Positions 1 to 7,091 of a stretch of DNA of 39,686 nucleotides are shown piece after piece. Where the stretch lies: positions 1-39,686 of the forward strand of contig CAJUDC010000004.1 in assembly GCA_910584955.1 (NCBI GenBank). The letters are read 5' to 3'. Source of the DNA: an uncultured Paraprevotella sp. (GTDB taxonomy: Bacteria; Bacteroidota; Bacteroidia; Bacteroidales; Bacteroidaceae). Position 1 is the stretch's first letter, and each line of letters opens with the position of its first letter. The position numbers were made by a program, and so were the translations under genes. Under the pieces are notes generated by a model. It did no database searches. It worked only from the letters and a program-made list of their open reading frames with translations, and was not told the DNA's origin.

Positions 1-28
1 CGGCCTCCGGGACACAGACAATTCGCAT
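1..28 (-). CDS. Possible 5' end of a gene running off the window (partial)
   Basis: Reading the minus strand, an ATG at 28 is preceded by GGGAAGAAGGC, a purine-rich stretch that could serve as a ribosome binding site. It opens a frame that stays open to the window edge and encodes MRIVCVPEA. Nine codons are too few to name a family. A minus-strand TAnnTTTG element at 192-199 could drive it through a long leader. The call rests on start context only and could be wrong. Confidence 0.3.
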
Positions 29-185
29 GCCTTCTTCCCTACGATGCCCGACAACAGGCACCGTATTTCAAAAATCATTACTTCCCGGCTTTTCTTTTTC
101 CTTACAAAAAATCCACATCGCGAGGGCGCTGTCTCCACCGCCAGCTCCTACCTGTTTGCCTTTCCATACTTTTCTTTTTCTCATC

Positions 186-229
186 GTGCTGCAAAAATAA
201 ACACTTTCGTACGTTTACTTTTGCGGCAC
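186..229. promoter_or_regulatory. Imperfect palindrome with back-to-back -7 elements
   Basis: Two 17-base arms (186-202 and 213-229) match at 15 of 17 positions as an inverted repeat around a 10-base spacer. Each arm carries a Bacteroidetes-type -7 element: TATTTTTG on the minus strand (192-199) and TACTTTTG on the plus strand (216-223). This is the expected layout of a divergent promoter, and the symmetry would suit a dimeric regulator. The leader from 1 to 410 holds no other convincing gene. Confidence 0.45.
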
Positions 230-347
230 ACCGCAAAAAGCGGAAAGAACGTCCTTCGCCTCCCTATAAAAAGAATAAAAAAGCTTAAAAAAGACACCCA
301 AAAGAGCTTTTTGCTATTTCAACATTGCAAAAACCGGCCTAAAGCAT

Positions 348-355
348 TACCTTTG
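348..355 (+). promoter_or_regulatory. -7 promoter element of the NlpC/P60 gene
   Basis: TACCTTTG matches the Bacteroidetes -7 consensus TAnnTTTG. A TTG at 325-327, 20 bases upstream, fits the -33 element. Transcription would start near 362, leaving a leader of about 50 bases before the ATG at 411. Confidence 0.5.
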
Positions 356-410
356 CAAAAGAAATTCACGCTTATAGGAATTTCTCCCGACAGACTATTC
401 AATCGAAGAC

Positions 411-959
411 ATGCTGAAAAAAATTGCGATACTGTTATTTTGCTGTACGGCGACGCGAGCCGTAAACCCTATTTCAACCGAGAGGATTGCACTGACCTCT
501 ACCCCGAATACGGAAAATGTTCGTGAGAACACCGTTGATTCGACCGCCGTCATTCCGTTGCAGACAACGGGAGACGATATTGTCAATACCGCCAGAAAAT
601 ACTTGGGCAAACGCTACCGGTTCGGTCACCGAGGCCCCAACGCGTTCGACTGCTCAGGCTTTACGAGCTACATCTACGAGCAGGAAGGCGTTCGCATAGG
701 CCGCTCCTCACGCGATCAGTTCCGCGAGGGTGAGAAGATAAGCATCCCCGATTTGCGCAAAGGCGATCTGGTATTTTTTGGAAGGGGCGGAAGCAAACAC
801 CACATCAACCACGTAGGCATCGTAACGGAAGTAGACCCGGACAAGGGGCGCTTTAACTTTATCCATGCCTGTAGCCGAGGCGTAGCCATTGACACCTATC
901 CCGACATTAAATATTATGTCAGCCGTTATGTCAGCGCACGCCGCATCCTGCCGGATTAG
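411..959 (+). CDS. Secreted NlpC/P60 family peptidoglycan hydrolase
   Basis: The 182-residue protein starts with a short Sec signal (MLKKIAILLFCC..., probable cleavage after TATRA near residue 17). A C-terminal NlpC/P60 domain spans about residues 57-180. The nucleophile Cys81 lies in FDCSGF, His134 in NHVGIV, and a third polar residue, His152, in FIHACS; this is the usual Cys-His-His arrangement. The family cleaves peptide bonds in peptidoglycan stem peptides, often D-Glu to diamino acid. There is no SH3b or other wall-binding domain, so it is a minimal one-domain enzyme like many Bacteroidales periplasmic members. The next gene overlaps its 3' end, suggesting co-transcription. Family assignment is secure; the bond cut and the compartment (periplasm or surface) are inferred. 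Confidence 0.9.
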   Translation: MLKKIAILLFCCTATRAVNPISTERIALTSTPNTENVRENTVDSTAVIPLQTTGDDIVNTARKYLGKRYRFGHRGPNAFDCSGFTSYIYEQEGVRIGRSSRDQFREGEKISIPDLRKGDLVFFGRGGSKHHINHVGIVTEVDPDKGRFNFIHACSRGVAIDTYPDIKYYVSRYVSARRILPD

Positions 960-2019
960 CCCGAAGAATCTTATACGTATCCTACTGATCCCAAGCATGC
1001 TGATGCCGGGGATTCAGACACTGCAAGCCCAACCTGATGAGCTGACTTTTGCTTTTACGGGCGACATCATGATGGGGACGACCTACCCCGATTCCCTTTA
1101 TCAGACGCACTTACCGGCCAACAACGGGAAAGAATTGCTTAAAGCACCACTTGACATTTTACGGCAAGCCGATTTCACAGCCGGCAATCTGGAAGGGACA
1201 TTGCTGGAACAGGGCGGATCGGTAAAGGAAAGCAAAGATCCGAACCTGCACTACGCGTTCCGTACCCCTCCGCATTACGTAGATAACCTGTTGGAAGCCG
1301 GATTCGATTTTGTCAGCCTGGCCAACAATCACAGCAACGACTTCGGGACCGAAGGACTGCGCTCCACACAGAAAACATTGAAAAAAGCCGGAATAGCCTA
1401 TGCCGGTCTGAAAGGCTTGTGCGAAACAACCGTCGTCACACGCAAAGGCATACGTTTCGGCATTGCCGCTTTCAGTCATAATGCGCTGACTCCGCATCTG
1501 AGCCATCTGAAAAAGGTAAGGCATACCGTGAGCGAACTGCGCCGAAAGTGCGACTACGTGATCGTATCGTTCCACGGCGGTGCCGAAGGTACAAAGTTCA
1601 CCCGTGTGCCGCATAGCCGGGAGTATTGTTTCGGAGAAGACCGAGGCGACGTATGTGCCTTTGCCCGCACCTGCATAGACGCCGGTGCGAATCTGGTTTA
1701 CGGACACGGACCGCATGTGGTACGCGCCATCGAGCTATACAAAGACCGCCTCATCGCCTACAGCCTGGGCAATTTCTGTACGCCTTATCGCATCAACATA
1801 ACCGGACGGTCGGGCTATGCACCGGTACTGACCGTAACGACAACCCGTGACGGAAAATTCGTGAAAGGACAAATCCACTCCTTCATCCAGCAACACGGAC
1901 GCGGTCCGCAACGGGACAAAACCCACCGCGCTGCCACGGAAATAGCCGAGCTCACACAGCAAGACTTTCCGCAGACACCCGTCCTCTTCTCGCCCGACGG
2001 ACATATCACCCGACGATAA
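928..2019 (+). CDS. CapA-family secreted protein (PGA_cap, metallophosphatase-like)
   Basis: This is a CapA/PgsA-type protein of 363 residues from the ATG at 928. Motifs include FTGDIMMG near the mature N-terminus, GNLEGTLLE, LANNHSNDFG and YGHGPHVVR followed by YSLGNF, which together form the calcineurin-like fold of the PGA_cap family. In Bacillus, CapA takes part in poly-gamma-glutamate export; in Bacteroidales the substrate is unknown, and no capB, capC or pgs partners are present here. The start at 928 gives a basic n-region, a hydrophobic core and a cleavage site QTLQA/Q, placing Gln at +1. An ATG at 916 and a TTG at 889 are alternatives. The gene overlaps the NlpC gene at its 5' end, which hints at a joint cell-wall role. 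Its stop overlaps the convergent fur-like gene by 14 bases. Confidence 0.85.
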   Translation: MSAHAASCRISPKNLIRILLIPSMLMPGIQTLQAQPDELTFAFTGDIMMGTTYPDSLYQTHLPANNGKELLKAPLDILRQADFTAGNLEGTLLEQGGSVKESKDPNLHYAFRTPPHYVDNLLEAGFDFVSLANNHSNDFGTEGLRSTQKTLKKAGIAYAGLKGLCETTVVTRKGIRFGIAAFSHNALTPHLSHLKKVRHTVSELRRKCDYVIVSFHGGAEGTKFTRVPHSREYCFGEDRGDVCAFARTCIDAGANLVYGHGPHVVRAIELYKDRLIAYSLGNFCTPYRINITGRSGYAPVLTVTTTRDGKFVKGQIHSFIQQHGRGPQRDKTHRAATEIAELTQQDFPQTPVLFSPDGHITRR

Positions 2020-2452
2020 AAGGCGAGCGGTCGAGTTTCCGTGCACAAGCGGGACAATACCCCTTTACCATATAATTAATGGACTGCACGGCAAAACCGT
2101 CCGGCAATTCCACCTGAGGTATGTGTATCTGCTTGAAACAAAAGGTACGCTGACAGCCCAAACAGTAAAAATGAGCATGCATATCGTCCAACGTACAGGC
2201 ACATTCCCCCGCACAAACCTCGTATTTAAGCGATCCGCTCCCGTCCTCCAGCGCATGCACCAGCTGCCGGGACAGCAGCAAGGTGAGCGTTCGGAATATA
2301 GTGGATCTGTCCACCGTGTCCAACCGCATCTCCAATTCGCCCAACGACAACGCACATCCGGCTTCGGTCAGTGTGCGGAAAATAAGCAATCGCAAGGCCG
2401 TGGGCTTCACACCCCGCTGCTCCAATCTTTTCTCGTAATCCGATAATTCCAT
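2006..2452 (-). CDS. Fur-family transcriptional regulator
   Basis: The 148-residue protein has an N-terminal winged helix (about residues 5-80, with VDRSTIFRTLTLL as the recognition region) and a C-terminal metal-binding dimerisation domain. The regulatory signature is HAHFYCLGC, followed by a second pair CPAC, which gives the four cysteines of a structural zinc site. Fur, Zur and PerR share this layout and the sequence does not decide between them. The ATG at 2452 is preferred over the GTG at 2470 because AAGGAAA lies just upstream. It follows the nucleoside kinase by 37 bases on the same strand, so the two are probably co-transcribed. Its 3' end overlaps the convergent CapA-like gene. Confidence 0.85.
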   Translation of the reverse strand: MELSDYEKRLEQRGVKPTALRLLIFRTLTEAGCALSLGELEMRLDTVDRSTIFRTLTLLLSRQLVHALEDGSGSLKYEVCAGECACTLDDMHAHFYCLGCQRTFCFKQIHIPQVELPDGFAVQSINYMVKGYCPACARKLDRSPFIVG

Positions 2453-2489
2453 TTTTCCTTCCGGCCGCACCCGTATGCAGCTTCTGCTG

Positions 2490-4151
2490 TTAATAAGTAA
2501 ACGAACTCCCGCCTAAAAATTCACGCAACAACGAAGTGGGCGGGATCTGCGCATCGTGTACCGGCACCAGATAACGCAAAAAAGTGCGCAGACGATAAGC
2601 CTCGGCGTATTCCGGTTCGCACTCCGGCACTTGCTCCAGCAAGGGCAGCACCTGCGTTCGGATAACGGCCAGTTCGAACAGGAGCGCACTATTGAACATC
2701 ACATCCGCATTTTCCTGATACGGAAAGATCCACTTGGCTTCGCCGGCCCGTACGCTGGGCCAGCGGCGGATGGTTTCAAGCGCCGAATATCCACGATACT
2801 TGTGATCGCGGATGATCCTACGCAACAGACGGTTGTCGGTAGTGGGAATATAATTGTGATCGTCGAGCAGAATCGTGGTCAGTGCCGACACATAAATCTT
2901 ATACTTGTTCTCCTCGGGGATATGCGTCGTCAGCGCCGGATTCAAGGCATGGATCCCCTCCAGAATCAGCACCATATCTTTGGTAAACCGCAGCCTGCGT
3001 CCGCTGCTCACCCGCTTACCCAACTGAAAATCATACCGTGGCAATTCTATTTCCTCGCCCGCCAGCAAAGCATTCAGCTGTTCATTGAAAAAGTCAATGT
3101 CAAGCGCATGGATGGATTCGAAATCGTAATCTCCTTTTTCATCACGCGGCGTATCCTCGCGATTCACAAAGTAATCATCGAGCGAAATGGGATAAGGACG
3201 CACGCCGCCGGCCATCAACTGTATGGACAGGCGTTTACTGAAAGTGGTTTTTCCACTGGAGGACGGACCGGAAATAAGGACCATCCTTACCTGCGGACGC
3301 GAGCGGATCTCGTCGGAAATATGGGAAATTTTCTTTTCCTGAAGCGCTTCGGACACATTCACCAAGTCCGTAACGCGCCCGTTCCGACAGGCTACATTGA
3401 AATCCCCCACCGTGCGAACGCCCAATATATCCTGCCACCGGTGATCCTCCCGATAGATTTCGAGCATCTTTTTCTGATGAACCATTTCTTCCAGTTGTCG
3501 GGGATCCTTGCGGGAAGGGGCACGCAGCAACAGTCCTTCTTCGTAAAGAACCAGATCGAACACCTTCAGTCCGCCGGTAGAGGTCAGCAGTGAACCGTAA
3601 AAATAATCCACGGAATCACCCAACCTATAATAATAGGTGTAAATATCTCCCGTACTCTCCAGAAGCAAGACCTTGCTCTCCAGCCCCTGCTTTCTGAACA
3701 TATCCACAGCTTCTTCCGTCGGGCTCTGTACTCGACGAAACGGTAGGTCGGCATCCACTATCTCCTGCATCCGGTGCCGTATGTTCCTGACATCCTCGTC
3801 ATTCAGCGGACGTCCGATAAGCAGATTGCAATAATACCCGCCCGAAACAGAGGCATTCACACGCAGCTCCCCACCGGGAAACACATCTTCGGTCGCCTTA
3901 GCCAACACGAAGAATAGAGAACGCGTATAAGTGCGCATACCGGAAGACGAAGTGATATCCAGAAACTCCACATCCTTGTTATTGAACAAGCGAAAATTCA
4001 GTCCTTCCACCCTATTATTCACTCTGGCACTGACCGGCCCGTAAGGCATCGACAGATTTAATTGCCTGTAAGCCTCCAAAAGCGTGCTTCCAAAAGGAAT
4101 TTTTATTGTTTTTTTGTTATTTTTGCAACGGATTTGTACACTCTGTAACAT
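2490..4151 (-). CDS. Nucleoside (uridine-type) kinase with N-terminal TGS-like region
   Basis: The 553-residue protein has three parts. Residues 1-70 resemble a TGS/ubiquitin-like domain (TIKIPFGSTLLEAYRQL). Residues 70-230 resemble the second additional domain of threonyl-tRNA synthetase. The C-terminal half is a P-loop kinase of the uridine kinase/phosphoribulokinase family, with Walker A GPSSSGKTTFSKR near residue 295 and SLDDYFVNRE after it. Bacteroidetes and Thermotoga encode such long nucleoside kinases, which phosphorylate uridine or cytidine in salvage. The substrate is inferred from the family. The protein is much longer than a classic Udk (about 210 residues) because of the synthetase-like N-terminus. 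The ATG at 4151 is followed directly by the TGS-like strand. It is transcribed with the downstream fur-like gene and divergently from the Na/Pi transporter. Confidence 0.85.
   Translation of the reverse strand: MLQSVQIRCKNNKKTIKIPFGSTLLEAYRQLNLSMPYGPVSARVNNRVEGLNFRLFNNKDVEFLDITSSSGMRTYTRSLFFVLAKATEDVFPGGELRVNASVSGGYYCNLLIGRPLNDEDVRNIRHRMQEIVDADLPFRRVQSPTEEAVDMFRKQGLESKVLLLESTGDIYTYYYRLGDSVDYFYGSLLTSTGGLKVFDLVLYEEGLLLRAPSRKDPRQLEEMVHQKKMLEIYREDHRWQDILGVRTVGDFNVACRNGRVTDLVNVSEALQEKKISHISDEIRSRPQVRMVLISGPSSSGKTTFSKRLSIQLMAGGVRPYPISLDDYFVNREDTPRDEKGDYDFESIHALDIDFFNEQLNALLAGEEIELPRYDFQLGKRVSSGRRLRFTKDMVLILEGIHALNPALTTHIPEENKYKIYVSALTTILLDDHNYIPTTDNRLLRRIIRDHKYRGYSALETIRRWPSVRAGEAKWIFPYQENADVMFNSALLFELAVIRTQVLPLLEQVPECEPEYAEAYRLRTFLRYLVPVHDAQIPPTSLLREFLGGSSFTY
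4118..4125 (+). promoter_or_regulatory. Candidate -7 element for the Na/Pi cotransporter gene
   Basis: TATTTTTG matches TAnnTTTG and lies inside the first codons of the divergent kinase gene. A plus-strand start near 4132 would leave a leader of about 108 bases to the ATG at 4240. The -33 match is weak. Confidence 0.35.
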
Positions 4152-4239
4152 ATTCTGTACCTTTTTGAAATTAAGTTTTTAAATGTACGGAATGAATGGC
4201 AAAGGAAAGACCTTCGTTCCATTAAAAAAACAAAAGAAG

Positions 4240-5928
4240 ATGACAGTTTTAGCATTTTTAAAACTTATGGGATGTCTGGGCCTGCTGATGTACGGTATGA
4301 AACTGTTGGGCGAAGGACTGCAGAAAATGGCCGGCAACCAGTTGAGAAACGTGCTGGACACACTGACTACCAACCGCTTCACCTCGTTGCTTACAGGAGC
4401 TCTTATCGCACTTATCATCCAGTCGTCGACAGCTACCTCGGTAATGACCATCGGATTCGTGCATGCCGGCCTGTTCACTTTCGTACAGGCATTATCCGTC
4501 ATTATGGGAGCCAGTGTGGGTAACACCTTCATCGCATGGCTCATGGCCGCCGAGTTCAACTTTTCGCTGAGCAACTACGTCTATCCGTTACTGGCCGTAG
4601 CCATCTGTCTGATCTATTCGCGCAACCACCGTTCGGCGGGTGAATCGCTGTTCGGTATCTGCTTTCTGTTCCTTGGGCTGGGCTGGCTCTATATCTTTGC
4701 AGCGGATACGGATCCCGCTATCAACGAACGGCTGGCCCGTTTCTTTGCAGCAGCCGGAAACGGATACGGTTCCCACCTGCTGTTCCTACTGGCCGGAGGT
4801 CTGCTCACCATGTTGGTGCGCTCCTCGGCCGCACTGATGGCTACCTCCATGATCTTATGTTCGACAGGGGTACTATCCATCTACAGCGGAGTGGCACTGG
4901 TGATGGGTGAGAATATCGGACGGGCCCTCCTCACCTGGCAAGCCGCCGCCTCAGCCGGACTACCGGCACGGCGTACGGCCTTGGCCCAACTGATTTTCAA
5001 CCTGTCGGGGGTAGCATGGGCCTTTTGGGTATTTCCCCTCTTCGTGGATGAAATCTGCAACCGGGTAGACTACGACCCTCAGCCCTCGTCACCCGCCCAT
5101 AACAACCTGGCTTACGTACTGGCCGCCTTTCACACCTGTTTCAGCATTTGCAACGTACTTGTTTTCATCGGGCTGATAAAACCCTTGAAACGCCTGTCTC
5201 ACCGCCTGATCACTCCGTCGGAAGAAGGAAACGAAGAGGAATATGAATTGAAATATATCAGTTGCGGGCTGCTCACGACCCCCGAACTGTCTGTTCTGGA
5301 AGCCCGGAAAGAAATCAACAATTACGTAGCCCTCACGTGCCGGATGTTTACGCAGGTACAAATACTCTGTACCGTATCCAACGACAATGAGTTCAACAAG
5401 TTGTTCACACGGATAGAAAAATACGAATCGGTAAGCGACGACATGGAAGTGGAAATAGCCAACTATCTGAATGAGGTAAGCGACGACCGGCTTAGCTCCG
5501 ACACCAAAAATCAGATACGCTGTATGCTCCGCGAAATTTCGGAAATAGAAAGCATCGGAGACAGTTGTTACAACATAGCCCGCACGCTCGAACGCAAGTT
5601 CCGCAACAAAGAGCCTTTCACCGGCCGGCAAATGGAACACCTTCACCAGATGTTCCAGCTCACCGATCAGGCTCTTGAGGAAATGAAACGGTTGCTTTCC
5701 GGGAAACACATTCCCAAAGAAGCCGGCACATCATTCTACATCGAGCAGGAAATCAATAATTTCCGAAAACAGCTACGCAGCCTGAACATCATTGACATCA
5801 ACAACCACGAATACACCTATCACGTGGGAGCTATGTATATGGACATCATCAACGAATGCGAGAAACTGGGCGACTACATCATCAATGTGGTGGAAGCACG
5901 GCTGGATGCACATCCGCACAGCGCTTAG
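4240..5928 (+). CDS. Na+/phosphate cotransporter (NptA/PhoU-like fusion)
   Basis: The 562-residue inner-membrane protein has two Na_Pi_cotrans repeats in its first 350 residues, several hydrophobic segments, and a cytosolic PhoU-like helical domain (about residues 375-555) at the C-terminus. The first repeat holds the signature IIQSSTATS and a GASVGNT element. The matching place in the second repeat reads LVRSSAALM and GENIGRA, so the usual Gln of the QSS motif is Arg. Family members move phosphate with sodium, or act in phosphate efflux or signalling. The ATG at 4240 begins directly before the first membrane helix; a frame-consistent ATG at 4183 would add 19 basic residues. A strong terminator follows. 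No phosphate regulon genes are adjacent. Confidence 0.87.
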   Translation: MTVLAFLKLMGCLGLLMYGMKLLGEGLQKMAGNQLRNVLDTLTTNRFTSLLTGALIALIIQSSTATSVMTIGFVHAGLFTFVQALSVIMGASVGNTFIAWLMAAEFNFSLSNYVYPLLAVAICLIYSRNHRSAGESLFGICFLFLGLGWLYIFAADTDPAINERLARFFAAAGNGYGSHLLFLLAGGLLTMLVRSSAALMATSMILCSTGVLSIYSGVALVMGENIGRALLTWQAAASAGLPARRTALAQLIFNLSGVAWAFWVFPLFVDEICNRVDYDPQPSSPAHNNLAYVLAAFHTCFSICNVLVFIGLIKPLKRLSHRLITPSEEGNEEEYELKYISCGLLTTPELSVLEARKEINNYVALTCRMFTQVQILCTVSNDNEFNKLFTRIEKYESVSDDMEVEIANYLNEVSDDRLSSDTKNQIRCMLREISEIESIGDSCYNIARTLERKFRNKEPFTGRQMEHLHQMFQLTDQALEEMKRLLSGKHIPKEAGTSFYIEQEINNFRKQLRSLNIIDINNHEYTYHVGAMYMDIINECEKLGDYIINVVEARLDAHPHSA

Positions 5929-5947
5929 TCCGCCTCTATCCCAAAAG

Positions 5948-5980
5948 AAAAGGCGAGCTTCCGCCCGCCTTTTCCTTTTT
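5948..5980. terminator. Bidirectional intrinsic terminator
   Basis: AAAAGGCG (5948-5955) pairs with CGCCTTTT (5966-5973) around a short loop and runs into a T-rich tract. It sits between the convergent Na/Pi transporter and rubredoxin genes and can serve both. Confidence 0.8.
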
Positions 5981-5991
5981 ATATCCAATTC

Positions 5992-6156
5992 CTACTCTTC
6001 GCAGGGTTCGAAATCTTCTTTCCCTACTCCGCACAACGGACAAACCCAATCCTCGGGAATATCTTCAAAAGCCGTACCCGGTTGAATACCCGATTCGGGA
6101 TCTCCCTTCTCAGGATCGTATACCCATTGGCATACTGTACAAACATATTTTTTCAT
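5992..6156 (-). CDS. Rubredoxin
   Basis: This 54-residue gene is complete from ATG 6156 to TAG 5992. It begins MKKYVCTVCQWVYDPEKGD and ends with the second knuckle CPLCGVGKEDFE. The four iron ligands are in CxxC (residues 6 and 9) and CPLC (residues 39 and 42), with the conserved aromatic residues Tyr4, Trp11 and Tyr13 and the usual total length of 52-56. Rubredoxins are cytosolic one-electron carriers with a single Fe(Cys)4 site; in anaerobes they feed electrons to superoxide reductase, rubrerythrin or oxygen reductases. No partner is adjacent. It lies downstream of the sirtuin on the same strand with a 94-base gap; CAAGTATA at 6211-6218 is a one-mismatch -7 element on its strand, so it may have its own promoter. 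Confidence 0.93.
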   Translation of the reverse strand: MKKYVCTVCQWVYDPEKGDPESGIQPGTAFEDIPEDWVCPLCGVGKEDFEPCEE

Positions 6157-6250
6157 TTTCTGATCGTGTTAAAAGTAAATACTTCCAATAATAATCTCTC
6201 AAACCGGATGCAAGTATACTAAATTAATTTGAAACTCGCACAGACCCTAC

Positions 6251-6958
6251 TTATAGATTGTAGTTTTTTAACAGCCGGATCAATTCAGCCATTCCTTCGG
6301 AAGCGCCTTTGCGTATATGAACCACCGGTCGGGAAGAATGCCATCCGACCGTATTCGGATCAATAAGAAAGACAGGCACCCCCTCCGGCACATAATTCAA
6401 CAGCCCCGCCGCCGGATAGACATTCAGAGACGTCCCGATGACAACAAATACATCTGCCCGTTCCACCTCCTCAATCGCTTTCTCGATCAGTGGAACCGCT
6501 TCGCCGAACCACACGATAAAGGGACGCAACTGACTGCCGTCGGCGGCCCTGTCTCCCCATGCTATCTCACAATGCTCCGGTGTCAGTTCGCGAATGCAAC
6601 GTACATCATTCGGATTCCTACTGGAAGTGACTTTCATCAGTTCGCCGTGCAGATGAATCACCCGACGGCTACCGGCACGCTCGTGCAGATTGTCCACATT
6701 CTGCGTCACCACCGTCACATCATACGCCGACTCCAGCGAAGCCAGCAGTTCGTGTCCCCGACAAGGCTGCACCTCGCCCAGTTGCTTGCGCCGCTGATTA
6801 TAAAAGTCAAGCACCAACTGAGGATTACGGGCATATCCCTCGGGAGTGGCAACATCCTCCACCCGGTATTGCTCCCACAATCCGCCCGAATCCCGGAACG
6901 TACTGATTCCGCTTTCCGCAGACATACCGGCACCGGTTAAAACAACCATTTTCTTCAT
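6251..6958 (-). CDS. Sirtuin (NAD-dependent protein deacylase, CobB/SIRT5-like)
   Basis: The 235-residue protein matches the Sir2 family along its whole length. The NAD-binding motif GAGMSAESGISTFR occupies residues 9-22, TQNVDNLH residues 85-92, and the catalytic base is His104 in IHLHGE. Tyr53 and Arg56 (DFYNQRR) match the Y-x-x-R pair that recognises succinyl and malonyl lysine in class III sirtuins, so desuccinylase as well as deacetylase activity is likely. Only two of the four classical zinc cysteines are evident (CIRE... and EHCE), as in other reduced-zinc bacterial members. A near-ideal promoter element lies upstream at 6978-6985. It is monocistronic or co-transcribed with rubredoxin. 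Confidence 0.9.
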   Translation of the reverse strand: MKKMVVLTGAGMSAESGISTFRDSGGLWEQYRVEDVATPEGYARNPQLVLDFYNQRRKQLGEVQPCRGHELLASLESAYDVTVVTQNVDNLHERAGSRRVIHLHGELMKVTSSRNPNDVRCIRELTPEHCEIAWGDRAADGSQLRPFIVWFGEAVPLIEKAIEEVERADVFVVIGTSLNVYPAAGLLNYVPEGVPVFLIDPNTVGWHSSRPVVHIRKGASEGMAELIRLLKNYNL

Positions 6959-6977
6959 AAGCTATCTTATTGCTTAC

Positions 6978-6985
6978 CAAAGATA
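6978..6985 (-). promoter_or_regulatory. -7 promoter element of the sirtuin gene
   Basis: On the minus strand TATCTTTG matches TAnnTTTG exactly. A TTG (7008-7010) lies 22 bases upstream as a possible -33. The predicted start is within about 15 bases of the ATG at 6958. Confidence 0.5.
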
Positions 6986-7091
6986 CACATTTCTCCTCAT
7001 ATTTCAGCAATAATTTTTGAAGCATAAAAAAAAGACTGTATATTTACCCGGACTTTATTATTTTACTTAATCATTTTTAATCACCATCTCT

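Noticed and set aside
68..184. 38-codon frame on the minus strand just below the divergent palindrome (MRKRKVWKGK...)
   Set aside because: It starts at a suitable distance from the -7 element but has no recognisable family, no ribosome binding site and low-complexity basic content; kept only as a possible leader peptide.
44..526. 160-codon open frame in the left leader, plus strand
   Set aside because: It overlaps the NlpC gene start in another frame, is lysine- and phenylalanine-rich without domains, and spans the palindrome and promoter elements.
4179..4574. 131-codon minus-strand frame opposite the Na/Pi cotransporter start
   Set aside because: It is antisense to a conserved family and would also cover the divergent promoter region.
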